A stretch of DNA of 64,000 nucleotides from Acetobacterium sp965140355 (GTDB lineage Bacteria; Bacillota; Clostridia; Eubacteriales; Eubacteriaceae), in NCBI GenBank assembly GCA_965140355.1, contig OZ223194.1:496001-560000 (forward strand), written 5' to 3'. Both the position numbers and the translations under genes were made by a program. The number at the start of each line of letters is the position of its first letter. The first letter of the stretch is position 1. The notes below the pieces were generated by a model, which saw nothing but the letters and a program-made list of their open reading frames with translations, ran no database searches and was not told where the DNA came from. Shown here piece by piece: positions 36,001 through 46,718 of the stretch.

Positions 36001-39000
36001 TGAGAATATGTTTACGCAATCAGTACAGCCAGATTCATAATTTACATTCCAATATGGATCTACTCAAATTGCCTTGCGGTTTGGATGATTTAGTTGATTA
36101 CGTTTATTTACATTCCAATATGGATCTACTCAAATAAGCTATTGCTTATTGCTCGAAATCTGACAATACAAATTTACATTCCAATATGGATCTACTCAAA
36201 TCATACGAACAAGCAACACGACAATAGCCCCATCAATATTTACATTCCAATATGGATCTACTCAAATGTAGTTTAAGCACAACGATGTTGCAAGGCTTAA
36301 TAGATTTACATTCCAATATGGATCTACTCAAATTCAAGTTCTGCTTTTGAGGGTTCTGGGGTTTCTTCATTTACATTCCAATATGGATCTACTCAAATGG
36401 TTTGGTAAAACGAGGACAGGCGCGGAGTCAATCATTTACATTCCAATATGGATCTACTCAAATGCACGTAAACTATAAGCAAGAACGTAACTATCCGTAT
36501 TTACATTCCAATATGGATCTACTCAAATGGTATTTTTTTGTATCAGCACCGAACCATAACTCAATTTACATTCCAATATGGATCTACTCAAATAAACGTT
36601 TCATAGGTTCGTACAACACCAAAACATCAAAATTTACATTCCAATATGGATCTACTCAAATTAACCCCCGAAACGGAGGTAAAATGAAATATCACGATTT
36701 ACATTCCAATATGGATCTACTCAAATCTTATACGGATACGATTATGAAAAAACAGAAAGTTGATTTACATTCCAATATGGATCTACTCAAATTAATAAGA
36801 ATGATTATAAAGAGTTTGCTGAAATTTATTTACATTCCAATATGGATCTACTCAAATTCGAAAAAGTTGAACAGGAATTTCCGCAAGTTAAAAATTTACA
36901 TTCCAATATGGATCTACTCAAATTAATAACCAACAACGACGTGAGTTTAATTCAATCTCATTTACATTCCAATATGGATCTACTCAAATTGGTTATCTGT
37001 TATCATTTCTTCAATACAATAAATATTTACATTCCAATATGGATCTACTCAAATCATGTCGTTGCAGAATTTACCACATGCGCCAGCAATATTTACATTC
37101 CAATATGGATCTACTCAAATAGAAAGGATGATGACAATGAACAGCTACAAAAGCCATTTACATTCCAATATGGATCTACTCAAATGGGGTTGGCGACGAA
37201 TTTCGTCGGCAACTCTTTAACATTTACATTCCAATATGGATCTACTCAAATTTGCAAACTGTCTGATTGCTTCAGCTCAAGTTCGCCATTTACATTCCAA
37301 TATGGATCTACTCAAATCCACGCTTGTTGCATCAGCAGAAAGTTATGCAACGTATTTACATTCCAATATGGATCTACTCAAATCAAAAATGAGTCAGTAC
37401 GATTTGATAACTTGAACGAATTTACATTCCAATATGGATCTACTCAAATAAAGCGAGTGATTCATTTAAACGAGCTTGTTTCAACATTTACATTCCAATA
37501 TGGATCTACTCAAATAACATCAAAGTTATACGGTATATTTTCTTTAAAAACATTTACATTCCAATATGGATCTACTCAAATGAATTTAAAGCACGTTATG
37601 ATTTGTCTATTTCTAGATTTACATTCCAATATGGATCTACTCAAATCGGGACGGCGGGATATCTAATAGCAACCATATGATATTTACATTCCAATATGGA
37701 TCTACTCAAATATTCAGACCTAAAAACGCTACCAACCGTCAGCATTATTTACATTCCAATATGGATCTACTCAAATGTTAAAAGCAAGACTAGAATTAAT
37801 TATATGTAAGTAATTTACATTCCAATATGGATCTACTCAAATATTGCTAACTATGACATTATATCCTAAATACGGTAAATTTACATTCCAATATGGATCT
37901 ACTCAAATACGATAACATTTGAAGAATCATTTGAACGTTCAGGATTTACATTCCAATATGGATCTACTCAAATACAGTAAAGGGGAACGAATGACAGCAC
38001 ATAGTCTTTATATTTACATTCCAATATGGATCTACTCAAATTTGACTGAAAAAGAGATAATACAAAGTGCAAAAGTAATTTACATTCCAATATGGATCTA
38101 CTCAAATCTAGGCTCACGATAGCTAGTATAGCCACTGCAATTTATTTACATTCCAATATGGATCTACTCAAATTACGGAATTCAGTAGGAATTAGATATC
38201 TTGATTGCTATTTACATTCCAATATGGATCTACTCAAATTGCATTGTCCCGGGAGTGTGACCGCTGCCAGTTATAATTTACATTCCAATATGGATCTACT
38301 CAAATCTAAAAAGGCAGTTGTGTTTTCGTATGTATATCAGGTATTTACATTCCAATATGGATCTACTCAAATGAACAAACCTTATTAGAAGTATCAAGAG
38401 TTCTGATATTTACATTCCAATATGGATCTACTCAAATCAGTTAGCATACCCGCCGGGAGATCAATGTTAGGTAAATTTACATTCCAATATGGATCTACTC
38501 AAATCAGGAAGTGAAATTAACAAAAGCGATGCCTTGCGGTTATTTACATTCCAATATGGATCTACTCAAATGTTAAAAACTCGCCGCACTACCAATGTGT
38601 TAGCAAGATTTACATTCCAATATGGATCTACTCAAATTATCAGCAAAGTTATTAACGGAACTGATAAAATCAGATTTACATTCCAATATGGATCTACTCA
38701 AATTTGCGCATATAGAAGCGCTGATAAGCGATTGCAAGGCATTTACATTCCAATATGGATCTACTCAAATTTCGTTTGCTTCCATTCGCTTTGCTTCTTT
38801 GCAGGCATTTACATTCCAATATGGATCTACTCAAATTCGCCGTCGTAAAACGGCCCAATGTCGCCGATATCTATTTACATTCCAATATGGATCTACTCAA
38901 ATTGAGATCAGCAAAAGACCTGGTATTGAAAGTTTGTTATTTACATTCCAATATGGATCTACTCAAATTCGGGTATTCGAACATTGAATATTTAGAGATT

Positions 39001-42000
39001 TTAAATTTACATTCCAATATGGATCTACTCAAATTAGCCACCTGACGTACCGGAGAGAAGTCTCTAATTCATTTACATTCCAATATGGATCTACTCAAAT
39101 TTCTGACGCTGCTGCTGTAGCTGACGCCGATCTTCATTTACATTCCAATATGGATCTACTCAAATCGTCACCTAGGCTTCTTAATGTCGATGTTATGTCT
39201 TATTTACATTCCAATATGGATCTACTCAAATCGATAATAGATCAAGTCCATGGATGATCAAAGTTCTATTTACATTCCAATATGGATCTACTCAAATTAG
39301 ATATCAAGTATGGTTTGATGTTGTCTGGAGCAAATTTACATTCCAATATGGATCTACTCAAATCAGCAAAAGGCAACGCTGCTTCATGAATGTGTTCAAT
39401 TTACATTCCAATATGGATCTACTCAAATGCAAACATCATCGCGCTTGGGGCTTCGATTTATGCGATTTACATTCCAATATGGATCTACTCAAATACAAAG
39501 TGGAGAAAACCAGATCAAATTATACAGCCGATTTACATTCCAATATGGATCTACTCAAATACGGAAAATTGGGAGAGGAAAGAAATATTGTTGCAATTTA
39601 CATTCCAATATGGATCTACTCAAATGACCGCGAGACTGGGGGAAGAAGGGTATTTGAAATGATTTACATTCCAATATGGATCTACTCAAATAATATACTC
39701 AAATAAAAACAAAGTTGAAGTATTTGAATTTACATTCCAATATGGATCTACTCAAATGTTAAGTTCATTTGTATTGCTTCTACCCTTAACGCTATTTACA
39801 TTCCAATATGGATCTACTCAAATTAAAGCGGGTGAAGTGATTGGTGCGGTTGGATCAACTATTTACATTCCAATATGGATCTACTCAAATCCGGGCGCAA
39901 CGTATTTACATACAACAAAGACACCGATTTACATTCCAATATGGATCTACTCAAATTGGAATAGATGTTAGCTATTCACAGGGAAACATCAACATTTACA
40001 TTCCAATATGGATCTACTCAAATGACCTTGCATGTGTCGAATTGGGAAGTCCACCGCTATTTACATTCCAATATGGATCTACTCAAATTGGTACTGTCAG
40101 ATTTGATCTCGACAAGGTTATGAAAATTTACATTCCAATATGGATCTACTCAAATATTTCCAAACCACGATGTTATATCTGTGGTCGCCGTATTTACATT
40201 CCAATATGGATCTACTCAAATAAGAAAGCAGCCGGGGGCGGGTTTTATGTGATGTCAATTTACATTCCAATATGGATCTACTCAAATTTGGTGACTGTAT
40301 AAAAGCTATGGGGATTGTTCATAGATTTACATTCCAATATGGATCTACTCAAATTAGATTTCAGTGATATCAGACAGATTAAGAACGAGATTTACATTCC
40401 AATATGGATCTACTCAAATCCACTCGTCAAGTGTAGACGCGATGTTATATTTATAATTTACATTCCAATATGGATCTACTCAAATCCAATCCGATAACAT
40501 TGCCAATAAAACCAATTACAATTTACATTCCAATATGGATCTACTCAAATTTTGTAGATCCCCTTATAACAGTTCCCGCTGTTTATTTACATTCCAATAT
40601 GGATCTACTCAAATAAATTATGTTTTTATCTGGTATTGAAAATGCTGCACATTTACATTCCAATATGGATCTACTCAAATTTAGAAACGCAAAAAAAGAC
40701 AAATCAGAAAATGTATTTACATTCCAATATGGATCTACTCAAATATCTGCTCTATTTTTTTTAAAAATCGCCTCAACTCGATTTACATTCCAATATGGAT
40801 CTACTCAAATTCCTTCCTTGAGGGAATTTTTAATTAATGTTGTCTTATTTACATTCCAATATGGATCTACTCAAATTGAGTAAAATCTGGTTTACAGCTT
40901 AGATAAACTCCATATTTACATTCCAATATGGATCTACTCAAATTTCAGTTAAATTCATCGTTATATCATCGATGACTTGATTTACATTCCAATATGGATC
41001 TACTCAAATTATCATCCCCCATACAGTCACTCCTTATATTTTTTATTTACATTCCAATATGGATCTACTCAAATCTGTTGTAGGTATGATTGACGTTAAT
41101 AGCCGTTCCATTTACATTCCAATATGGATCTACTCAAATTACGATGATAAGACAAGTCGTGAAGTTAATTATTCGATTTACATTCCAATATGGATCTACT
41201 CAAATGAATCTAAAACCCCTTTACTCTGTTTTAAAAAGTTCATTTACATTCCAATATGGATCTACTCAAATTTTGTTAAAATTCTATGATGTCATCAACC
41301 GTTATCAATTTACATTCCAATATGGATCTACTCAAATTTTTGACTGGATAAACGGTAGTGGGCATGTTGATTTATTTACATTCCAATATGGATCTACTCA
41401 AATCAAGCTTACTGACTTTTGAAAAATCTGTGTCACGTATTTACATTCCAATATGGATCTACTCAAATTACATCGTAAGCCATTTTTACGCACCTCTAAC
41501 CTTTCATTTACATTCCAATATGGATCTACTCAAATAATAATGGAAGAAGCGGGCCATGACACTTGGTACAGATTTACATTCCAATATGGATCTACTCAAA
41601 TTTCATCCATCATTTTGTCGTGTTCTTCTTTCATTTATTTACATTCCAATATGGATCTACTCAAATATTTGTTGTTACACAAATTAAGGAGGATTAAAAA
41701 AATTTACATTCCAATATGGATCTACTCAAATTTTTAAAGATGCGCTAAACTATGTCGCTGAATTGGTATTTACATTCCAATATGGATCTACTCAAATAGA
41801 GTAACGGGGCTTTAGATTCGGTTCACTTCTAAATTTACATTCCAATATGGATCTACTCAAATGCCCGTTACATAACGACAAACACCCCTCAATGAGTATT
41901 TACATTCCAATATGGATCTACTCAAATGAACACGCAAAGAAGAAAGACAAAAACTTAAAAGAGATTTACATTCCAATATGGATCTACTCAAATGTAAAAG

Positions 42001-42450
42001 ATAAAATAAAAAGTCTGGGGGATTCTTTATTTACATTCCAATATGGATCTACTCAAATTACAAAAAGATGGGTTTGACATTCGCATTGGTTAATTTACAT
42101 TCCAATATGGATCTACTCAAATTTAATAGCCCCAATCATTTGTCCACTGTCAACCAAATTTACATTCCAATATGGATCTACTCAAATTCCAGTAGCGGCA
42201 GGAAGTTACACATCTTATTTATTATTTACATTCCAATATGGATCTACTCAAATATATTGATTCACAAACTCGTAGATTAGAAAAATTATATTTACATTCC
42301 AATATGGATCTACTCAAATATTAATAGCTGATGTAATCATTTCCGAAGCATCGATATTTACATTCCAATATGGATCTACTCAAATCCCCTTCTCGTCGAA
42401 ATTACGGGCATATATGATACATTTACATTCCAATATGGATCTACTCAAAT
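29999..42450 (-). CRISPR. CRISPR array, about 190 repeats, type I-B
   Basis: A 30-bp repeat, beginning ATTTACATTCC and ending GATCTACTCAAAT on the + strand, recurs every 64-69 bases from 29999 to 42450. I counted about 190 copies by hand, with spacers of about 34-40 bases. The copies I read are identical except the first (29999-30028). Transcription is inferred on the minus strand because the cas operon and AT-rich leader are at the right end and read leftward, the only degenerate repeat is at the left end, and the minus-strand repeat ends in ATGTAAAT, the style of 3' end (future crRNA 5' handle) seen in clostridial I-B repeats. It contains duplicated spacers and rearranged blocks (see findings). 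Confidence 0.99.
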
Positions 42451-42627
42451 CCGTGCTTGTTAGATACCTATATTCAGGGCATTTCAACGGTCTTATTTGT
42501 CGACCCTTTATAATTAACAGCAAACACCGAAAATAATTATGTCGTTTCTTTTCCCAAACTGATATAACCGTGAATTTAATCATCATTGTCAACCCCCTAC
42601 TAATTTTGCATGATCACAGGTCGACAA
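42451..42627 (-). promoter_or_regulatory. CRISPR leader
   Basis: This AT-rich stretch of about 175 bases lies between cas2 and the first leader-proximal repeat and carries no credible gene. It holds the expected promoter (see 42562-42592) and would be the site where new spacers are inserted. Confidence 0.8.
42562..42592 (-). promoter_or_regulatory. Probable promoter of the CRISPR precursor transcript
   Basis: On the minus strand: TTGACA (42592-42587) and TTATAT (42567-42562) with a 19-bp spacer, or 18 bp if GTTATA is used. The spacing is longer than ideal, so the -10 assignment is tentative. It points into the array about 110 bases away. Confidence 0.5.
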
Positions 42628-42906
42628 TTATAAAAAATTATCTGTTTTGTCCTCAACATTAGCCCAAAACTCTTTTTTTAGCCACCGCTCATTACGACTT
42701 TTAAATAATATTACTGAATCAATATCCTTTCGAATGTATTTATTCAATTCATACTTTAAATTTAATATCTGAGGCTCTGAAATTTCTCCCTCAAAAACCG
42801 AATTCTGAATATGATTTAAATATTTTTTACAAATTTTAAATGTTTTGTTCAATACCCGCTGGCCGCCTTCGTCACCGCAGATATCATATACCAGAATAAC
42901 ATACAT
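42628..42906 (-). CDS. cas2: CRISPR-associated endonuclease Cas2
   Basis: This 92-residue Cas2 is of typical size, with the ferredoxin-like fold's first strand MYVILVYDI carrying the conserved Asp. With Cas1 it forms the integrase that captures new spacers. The frame reaches a TTG two codons upstream, but GAGGTG 7 bases before the ATG at 42906 fits the family's usual start. It starts 12 bases after the cas1 stop and is the last gene before the leader. Confidence 0.96.
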   Translation of the reverse strand: MYVILVYDICGDEGGQRVLNKTFKICKKYLNHIQNSVFEGEISEPQILNLKYELNKYIRKDIDSVILFKSRNERWLKKEFWANVEDKTDNFL

Positions 42907-42918
42907 GGACAAACACCT

Positions 42919-43911
42919 CTACCACCAAATTTTAAACGCTTCATATTCTTTTTCTCCCAGCAGATGTTTAATCATTTTATAACACTCCAATCGGATTAAA
43001 TACTGATAAGAAACAGATTTGTCTAATTCACGATGTTTAATCGTTGTTTGAAGCTTTGCATCTAATTCTGATACAATTGTTTTTGATGCTTCTTTTGTTA
43101 AATGCAAATAGTTCAAGTTTTTGGTAAAACTCTTTTCAGTAATTTGATTACGGTTTAGAAGTGAAAAAATAAGCCGATCTGCAATCAGCGGCTTAAAAAT
43201 TTCTGCAATATCTAAACTCAATGAAAACCGTCTAGTGCCAGGTTCATGCAAATAACTAATCGTCGGATTCAGTTGAGTTTGATAAATTTCGCCTAATACT
43301 TTTGTATATACCAATGTATTAACAAACGAAATCAATGTATTTATCATATTATCCGGGGGATTTTTCACCCGTTTAGTAAAATTAATGTCCTGATCGATAA
43401 TCTTGTCCCATGCAGAATAATATATTTTTCGTATATTTCCCTCATACCCCATCAATTCCTTGATTCCAATCGTACCGGCGATATTTTTTCGCAAGTTTTC
43501 AATGTCAGCCATCTCCATTTTTACATCTTTTCCTCGACCATTATAGTAACGAAGATTTCTGTAAATATTATAAGATGCTGCATCAATCAAAGCCTGAGCA
43601 ATGCCCATTCTTTTTTCATTGTCCTGATAATGTTCAACCTGTTTAACAATTATATTTCCGGATACCAGTTTTTCCCTTGGATAAAAACTTCCCGTATAAA
43701 AGCTATAATAATTAAAAAAATGGACAACGATCCCATATTGCGATAATAAGTTAATCAGACTCGTATTTAAACTCATTTCCGACATTACATAAAGATTTCC
43801 CATGTTTTCGATAGGCAAATTTCTTGATTCTTTATCACTATTTGTAAAGGTAATGGTGTTGTCTTTTCGCCGTATTGTCCCATCATTGTAAAAGTAATAA
43901 TCTCGTTTCAT
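42919..43911 (-). CDS. cas1: CRISPR-associated endonuclease Cas1 (type I-B)
   Basis: This 330-residue integrase has an N-terminal beta domain (for example IENMGNLYVMSEMSLN) and a helical catalytic domain. The metal ligands expected in Cas1 are visible: Glu in LMGYEGNIRK, His in YLHEPGTRR (about residue 222) and the downstream Asp in SLDIAEIFKP. It joins protospacers to the leader-end repeat together with Cas2, probably assisted by Cas4. Confidence 0.97.
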   Translation of the reverse strand: MKRDYYFYNDGTIRRKDNTITFTNSDKESRNLPIENMGNLYVMSEMSLNTSLINLLSQYGIVVHFFNYYSFYTGSFYPREKLVSGNIIVKQVEHYQDNEKRMGIAQALIDAASYNIYRNLRYYNGRGKDVKMEMADIENLRKNIAGTIGIKELMGYEGNIRKIYYSAWDKIIDQDINFTKRVKNPPDNMINTLISFVNTLVYTKVLGEIYQTQLNPTISYLHEPGTRRFSLSLDIAEIFKPLIADRLIFSLLNRNQITEKSFTKNLNYLHLTKEASKTIVSELDAKLQTTIKHRELDKSVSYQYLIRLECYKMIKHLLGEKEYEAFKIWW

Positions 43912-43926
43912 ACTTAACCTATACTT

Positions 43927-44421
43927 TCAGATATAACACAAATCATAATAAGCACATGATTTACAGATACGCAGTTTTTTTAGCACTGGCGGATTTTCTT
44001 CTTTTACAATTTTTGATATATCCGCCAGTATTTTTTCTATCTCGGCAACATCTTGATCACTTAAAGACACCTCAACACTCTGCTTCAAAAGGGGATAGTC
44101 AATTTGTGCCGAAATGCCCGTTGCCCCTCGTTTCATCAAAAAATACAGATAATATTTTACTTGTAATATGCTGGCGGTTTCTATTTTTTTACTCTTTTTA
44201 ACTTCGTGTAGGACTTTTTTAGTGCGAATAAAATCGATATTAATAATATTATCGATATTAATATGTTTATCATCACGACCATACGCATTCTCGTCTAAAA
44301 GTTTTCCAATCTGAACATTATCATTATTTTGTTCCATCTGAATTTCATGATAGAAATACCAAAGTTTCCGCCAACAGACCTGATAATAATAAACCATTAC
44401 ACCAGTGATTTCTTTTTCCAT
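43927..44421 (-). CDS. cas4: CRISPR-associated protein Cas4, RecB-like nuclease
   Basis: This 164-residue protein has the four cysteines expected for an iron-sulfur cluster (Cys16 in QVCWRKLW and Cys153, Cys156, Cys162 in CKSCAYYDLC). It also has a RecB-type nuclease core with EVKKSKK followed by QVKYYLYFL. Cas4 trims prespacers and selects those with a correct PAM in type I-B systems. It lies between cas3 and cas1 with gaps of 21 and 15 bases. Confidence 0.95.
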   Translation of the reverse strand: MEKEITGVMVYYYQVCWRKLWYFYHEIQMEQNNDNVQIGKLLDENAYGRDDKHINIDNIINIDFIRTKKVLHEVKKSKKIETASILQVKYYLYFLMKRGATGISAQIDYPLLKQSVEVSLSDQDVAEIEKILADISKIVKEENPPVLKKLRICKSCAYYDLCYI

Positions 44422-44442
44422 AAAAATATACCTCTTCAGGCT

Positions 44443-46698
44443 CTATAGAAATTCTGGATTCCTGATTTGACTTTTTTCTAATTTGCGGAATCCCAGTGAT
44501 TCATCGTATGAACATTCTAAAACCTGTATTGTTTCAAACTTTCCAATCCGAAGGGGTTCAAAAGTCAAAGCTTCTCCTTTGAATTTTGCTTTTTCATAAT
44601 TTGTTACATGGTATTTTTCAACCGATAATGTATACTGGTACAATAATTCTTTAAGCCGAAGCTTCTCTTTTCGTTCCATATTAGGCTGATTAATTTGCTC
44701 AACCAATTTAGTAATTTTATCGCGATATCGTTCAAAAATGGGACTGGGAATAATCTCTTCACTAAAGATATGTCGCAAATCAATCTCCTTTTGCTTAATC
44801 GTATAGGCAGTAATTGATGCGATCCAATCGCACTTGCTTTTATAGGCCTTATAATAATTTGACTTTTTTAACTTTTCAGTTGTCAGATTATCGTTAATTA
44901 ATGCCAATTTTTGTTTTTCCGATATCGGCCCATCCCACTGGAACAAAGCAGCTTTAGAAATATTAAAAATGTCGCTGTCAATAAATCCGTGTCCATTGAT
45001 GATAAAAAGTTTTTCATTGATAACGGTATAAACATAACAATTGGTTTGATCAATCGATTTTACGCCCTTCCGATTACAACGACCCAATCTTTGAAGAAGC
45101 GAGTTTAAATCCTGTAGTTCGGTAAATAAATAATCAAAATCGATATCCAAACTGGCTTCCACCAGAGATGTTGAAACCCAAATGCCATTTCTGACATCAA
45201 TCTCATGGGAATCGCCAACATATGTTTTTCCAAAATTTTTAATTGCTTCTTCTTTTTTAGCTCGATCGCCCCTTGTAAATTTGCTATGCAGCAGAAAAAC
45301 CTCATCATTTTCGACCTTACCCGATTGTCTCAGTTTTTCATAGACTTCCTGCGATTTTTTGACCGTATTACAAATAACTAATATTTTATTGCCAATTCCC
45401 GAATCTTTATTCGCTGTATAGTGCGCTAAAATATCATCGATGCAAATTTCTTCATCTTTAACTTTTAAGTTATGTCTCAAACTATTATCATAAAAGCCCT
45501 CTTTAATTATTCCGGGAATCGCCATTTTTAATTCATCTTCAACAAAAGGTGCTAAGGTCGCTGTCAATATTGCAACTTGCCCTCCTAACTCGCATATTCG
45601 TTTTAATCCCATGATTAAATAAGCCAGCAAGTCACTGTCATACATTTGTATTTCATCAACAACAATTTTTGAATAAGACAAGGTAGCCAATTTTAGCTCA
45701 TAACCCTGATATTTAAAAACAAAATCAAAAAGTTGATCCATTGTCGAAATATTCAGAGGAATTGAATGTTGGTGTCCACGTTTTTGATATTCTTCAACAT
45801 CGATGCCATCCATTCCCATTTCAACGAGTTCTTTTTTGTTTTTTTCCGCCATTTCCAGATAATAAGAAAGCGATGAAGAGTGGAGCAATGCCACTCGTTC
45901 ATCTAATTTATCTGATACAATTTTTTTTGTCTCATCACCAACGATTCTTTGATAAATTGCATTAATCGCCGTTCTCAACGGCAGCACAAAATATCCCTTA
46001 TGATTACCAATCCACAATAGCCCAGCTTCCGTTTTTCCCATACCGGTTTGGGCCACTGCCATAATATTTTCATTTCTGTGATCAATGCAAAATTTTTGCA
46101 AATCATTCCAATCATATCCCAAATTTTCCAATCCGCTTTCCAAAAAATCATTGGGATATTCTGCCACAAAGCCACCACTTGCACTATAATCACACTTATG
46201 CAGCAACCCTTTAATCTTTACGACCTGATCATCTTCGATTCTTTTGATTAATTCCAGTTGCAGTCTGTTCTTAATTGGAACCAGCGGAAATTCGTTTAAT
46301 AGGGTGGTACATAATTCTTTTCTACTTTTCAGCTGATCATAGACGTCTTCATACGACTCGGCATAATCATGATGGAATAAAATCGCTTGGGTAACTTTAT
46401 AATAATCGTCTTTGGATTCAAATGCATCTGGTTGAATTAGAAAAACCGATAAAATATTATGAAAAACTTCCTGTTCCAAAGACATTCGAATCTTTTTTTC
46501 GCTCATCACCCTTTTCTGAAACTCTTTATTGGCTTTTCCAAAGTCATGATACCAGCAAGCCTTTTTTGTCAGCTCATAGATTTGATCATTTTTTATATAA
46601 CCCAGATTATTTAGCCGATCCAATTCTCCGATCAATTCAAGACTGTGTTCTTTTATGGTTTTATCCGGTTTTGCTTGATAATCTTCAGGATTTTTCAT
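44443..46698 (-). CDS. cas3: CRISPR-associated helicase-nuclease Cas3 (HD fused at N-terminus)
   Basis: This 751-residue protein has an N-terminal HD nuclease (EHS near residue 18, HD at 51-52 in YHDFGKAN, then FHHDYAESY). A superfamily 2 helicase follows, with Walker A AQTGMGKTE near residues 217-226, DEIQ near 345 in VVDEIQMYDSD, and motif III LTATLAP. It unwinds and degrades DNA marked by Cascade. A TTG 24 bases upstream keeps the frame open and overlaps the cas5 stop, but the ATG at 46698 with GGGAGAAGG before it is the better start. It is complete; no motif is missing. Confidence 0.97.
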   Translation of the reverse strand: MKNPEDYQAKPDKTIKEHSLELIGELDRLNNLGYIKNDQIYELTKKACWYHDFGKANKEFQKRVMSEKKIRMSLEQEVFHNILSVFLIQPDAFESKDDYYKVTQAILFHHDYAESYEDVYDQLKSRKELCTTLLNEFPLVPIKNRLQLELIKRIEDDQVVKIKGLLHKCDYSASGGFVAEYPNDFLESGLENLGYDWNDLQKFCIDHRNENIMAVAQTGMGKTEAGLLWIGNHKGYFVLPLRTAINAIYQRIVGDETKKIVSDKLDERVALLHSSSLSYYLEMAEKNKKELVEMGMDGIDVEEYQKRGHQHSIPLNISTMDQLFDFVFKYQGYELKLATLSYSKIVVDEIQMYDSDLLAYLIMGLKRICELGGQVAILTATLAPFVEDELKMAIPGIIKEGFYDNSLRHNLKVKDEEICIDDILAHYTANKDSGIGNKILVICNTVKKSQEVYEKLRQSGKVENDEVFLLHSKFTRGDRAKKEEAIKNFGKTYVGDSHEIDVRNGIWVSTSLVEASLDIDFDYLFTELQDLNSLLQRLGRCNRKGVKSIDQTNCYVYTVINEKLFIINGHGFIDSDIFNISKAALFQWDGPISEKQKLALINDNLTTEKLKKSNYYKAYKSKCDWIASITAYTIKQKEIDLRHIFSEEIIPSPIFERYRDKITKLVEQINQPNMERKEKLRLKELLYQYTLSVEKYHVTNYEKAKFKGEALTFEPLRIGKFETIQVLECSYDESLGFRKLEKSQIRNPEFL

Positions 46699-46718
46699 TT
46701 TACCTTCTCCCTCATCGT

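Noticed and set aside
30681..42280. Dozens of open frames across the CRISPR array, up to 274 codons
   Set aside because: Each is the stop-free repeat translated in one of three + frames with spacers in between; not genes.
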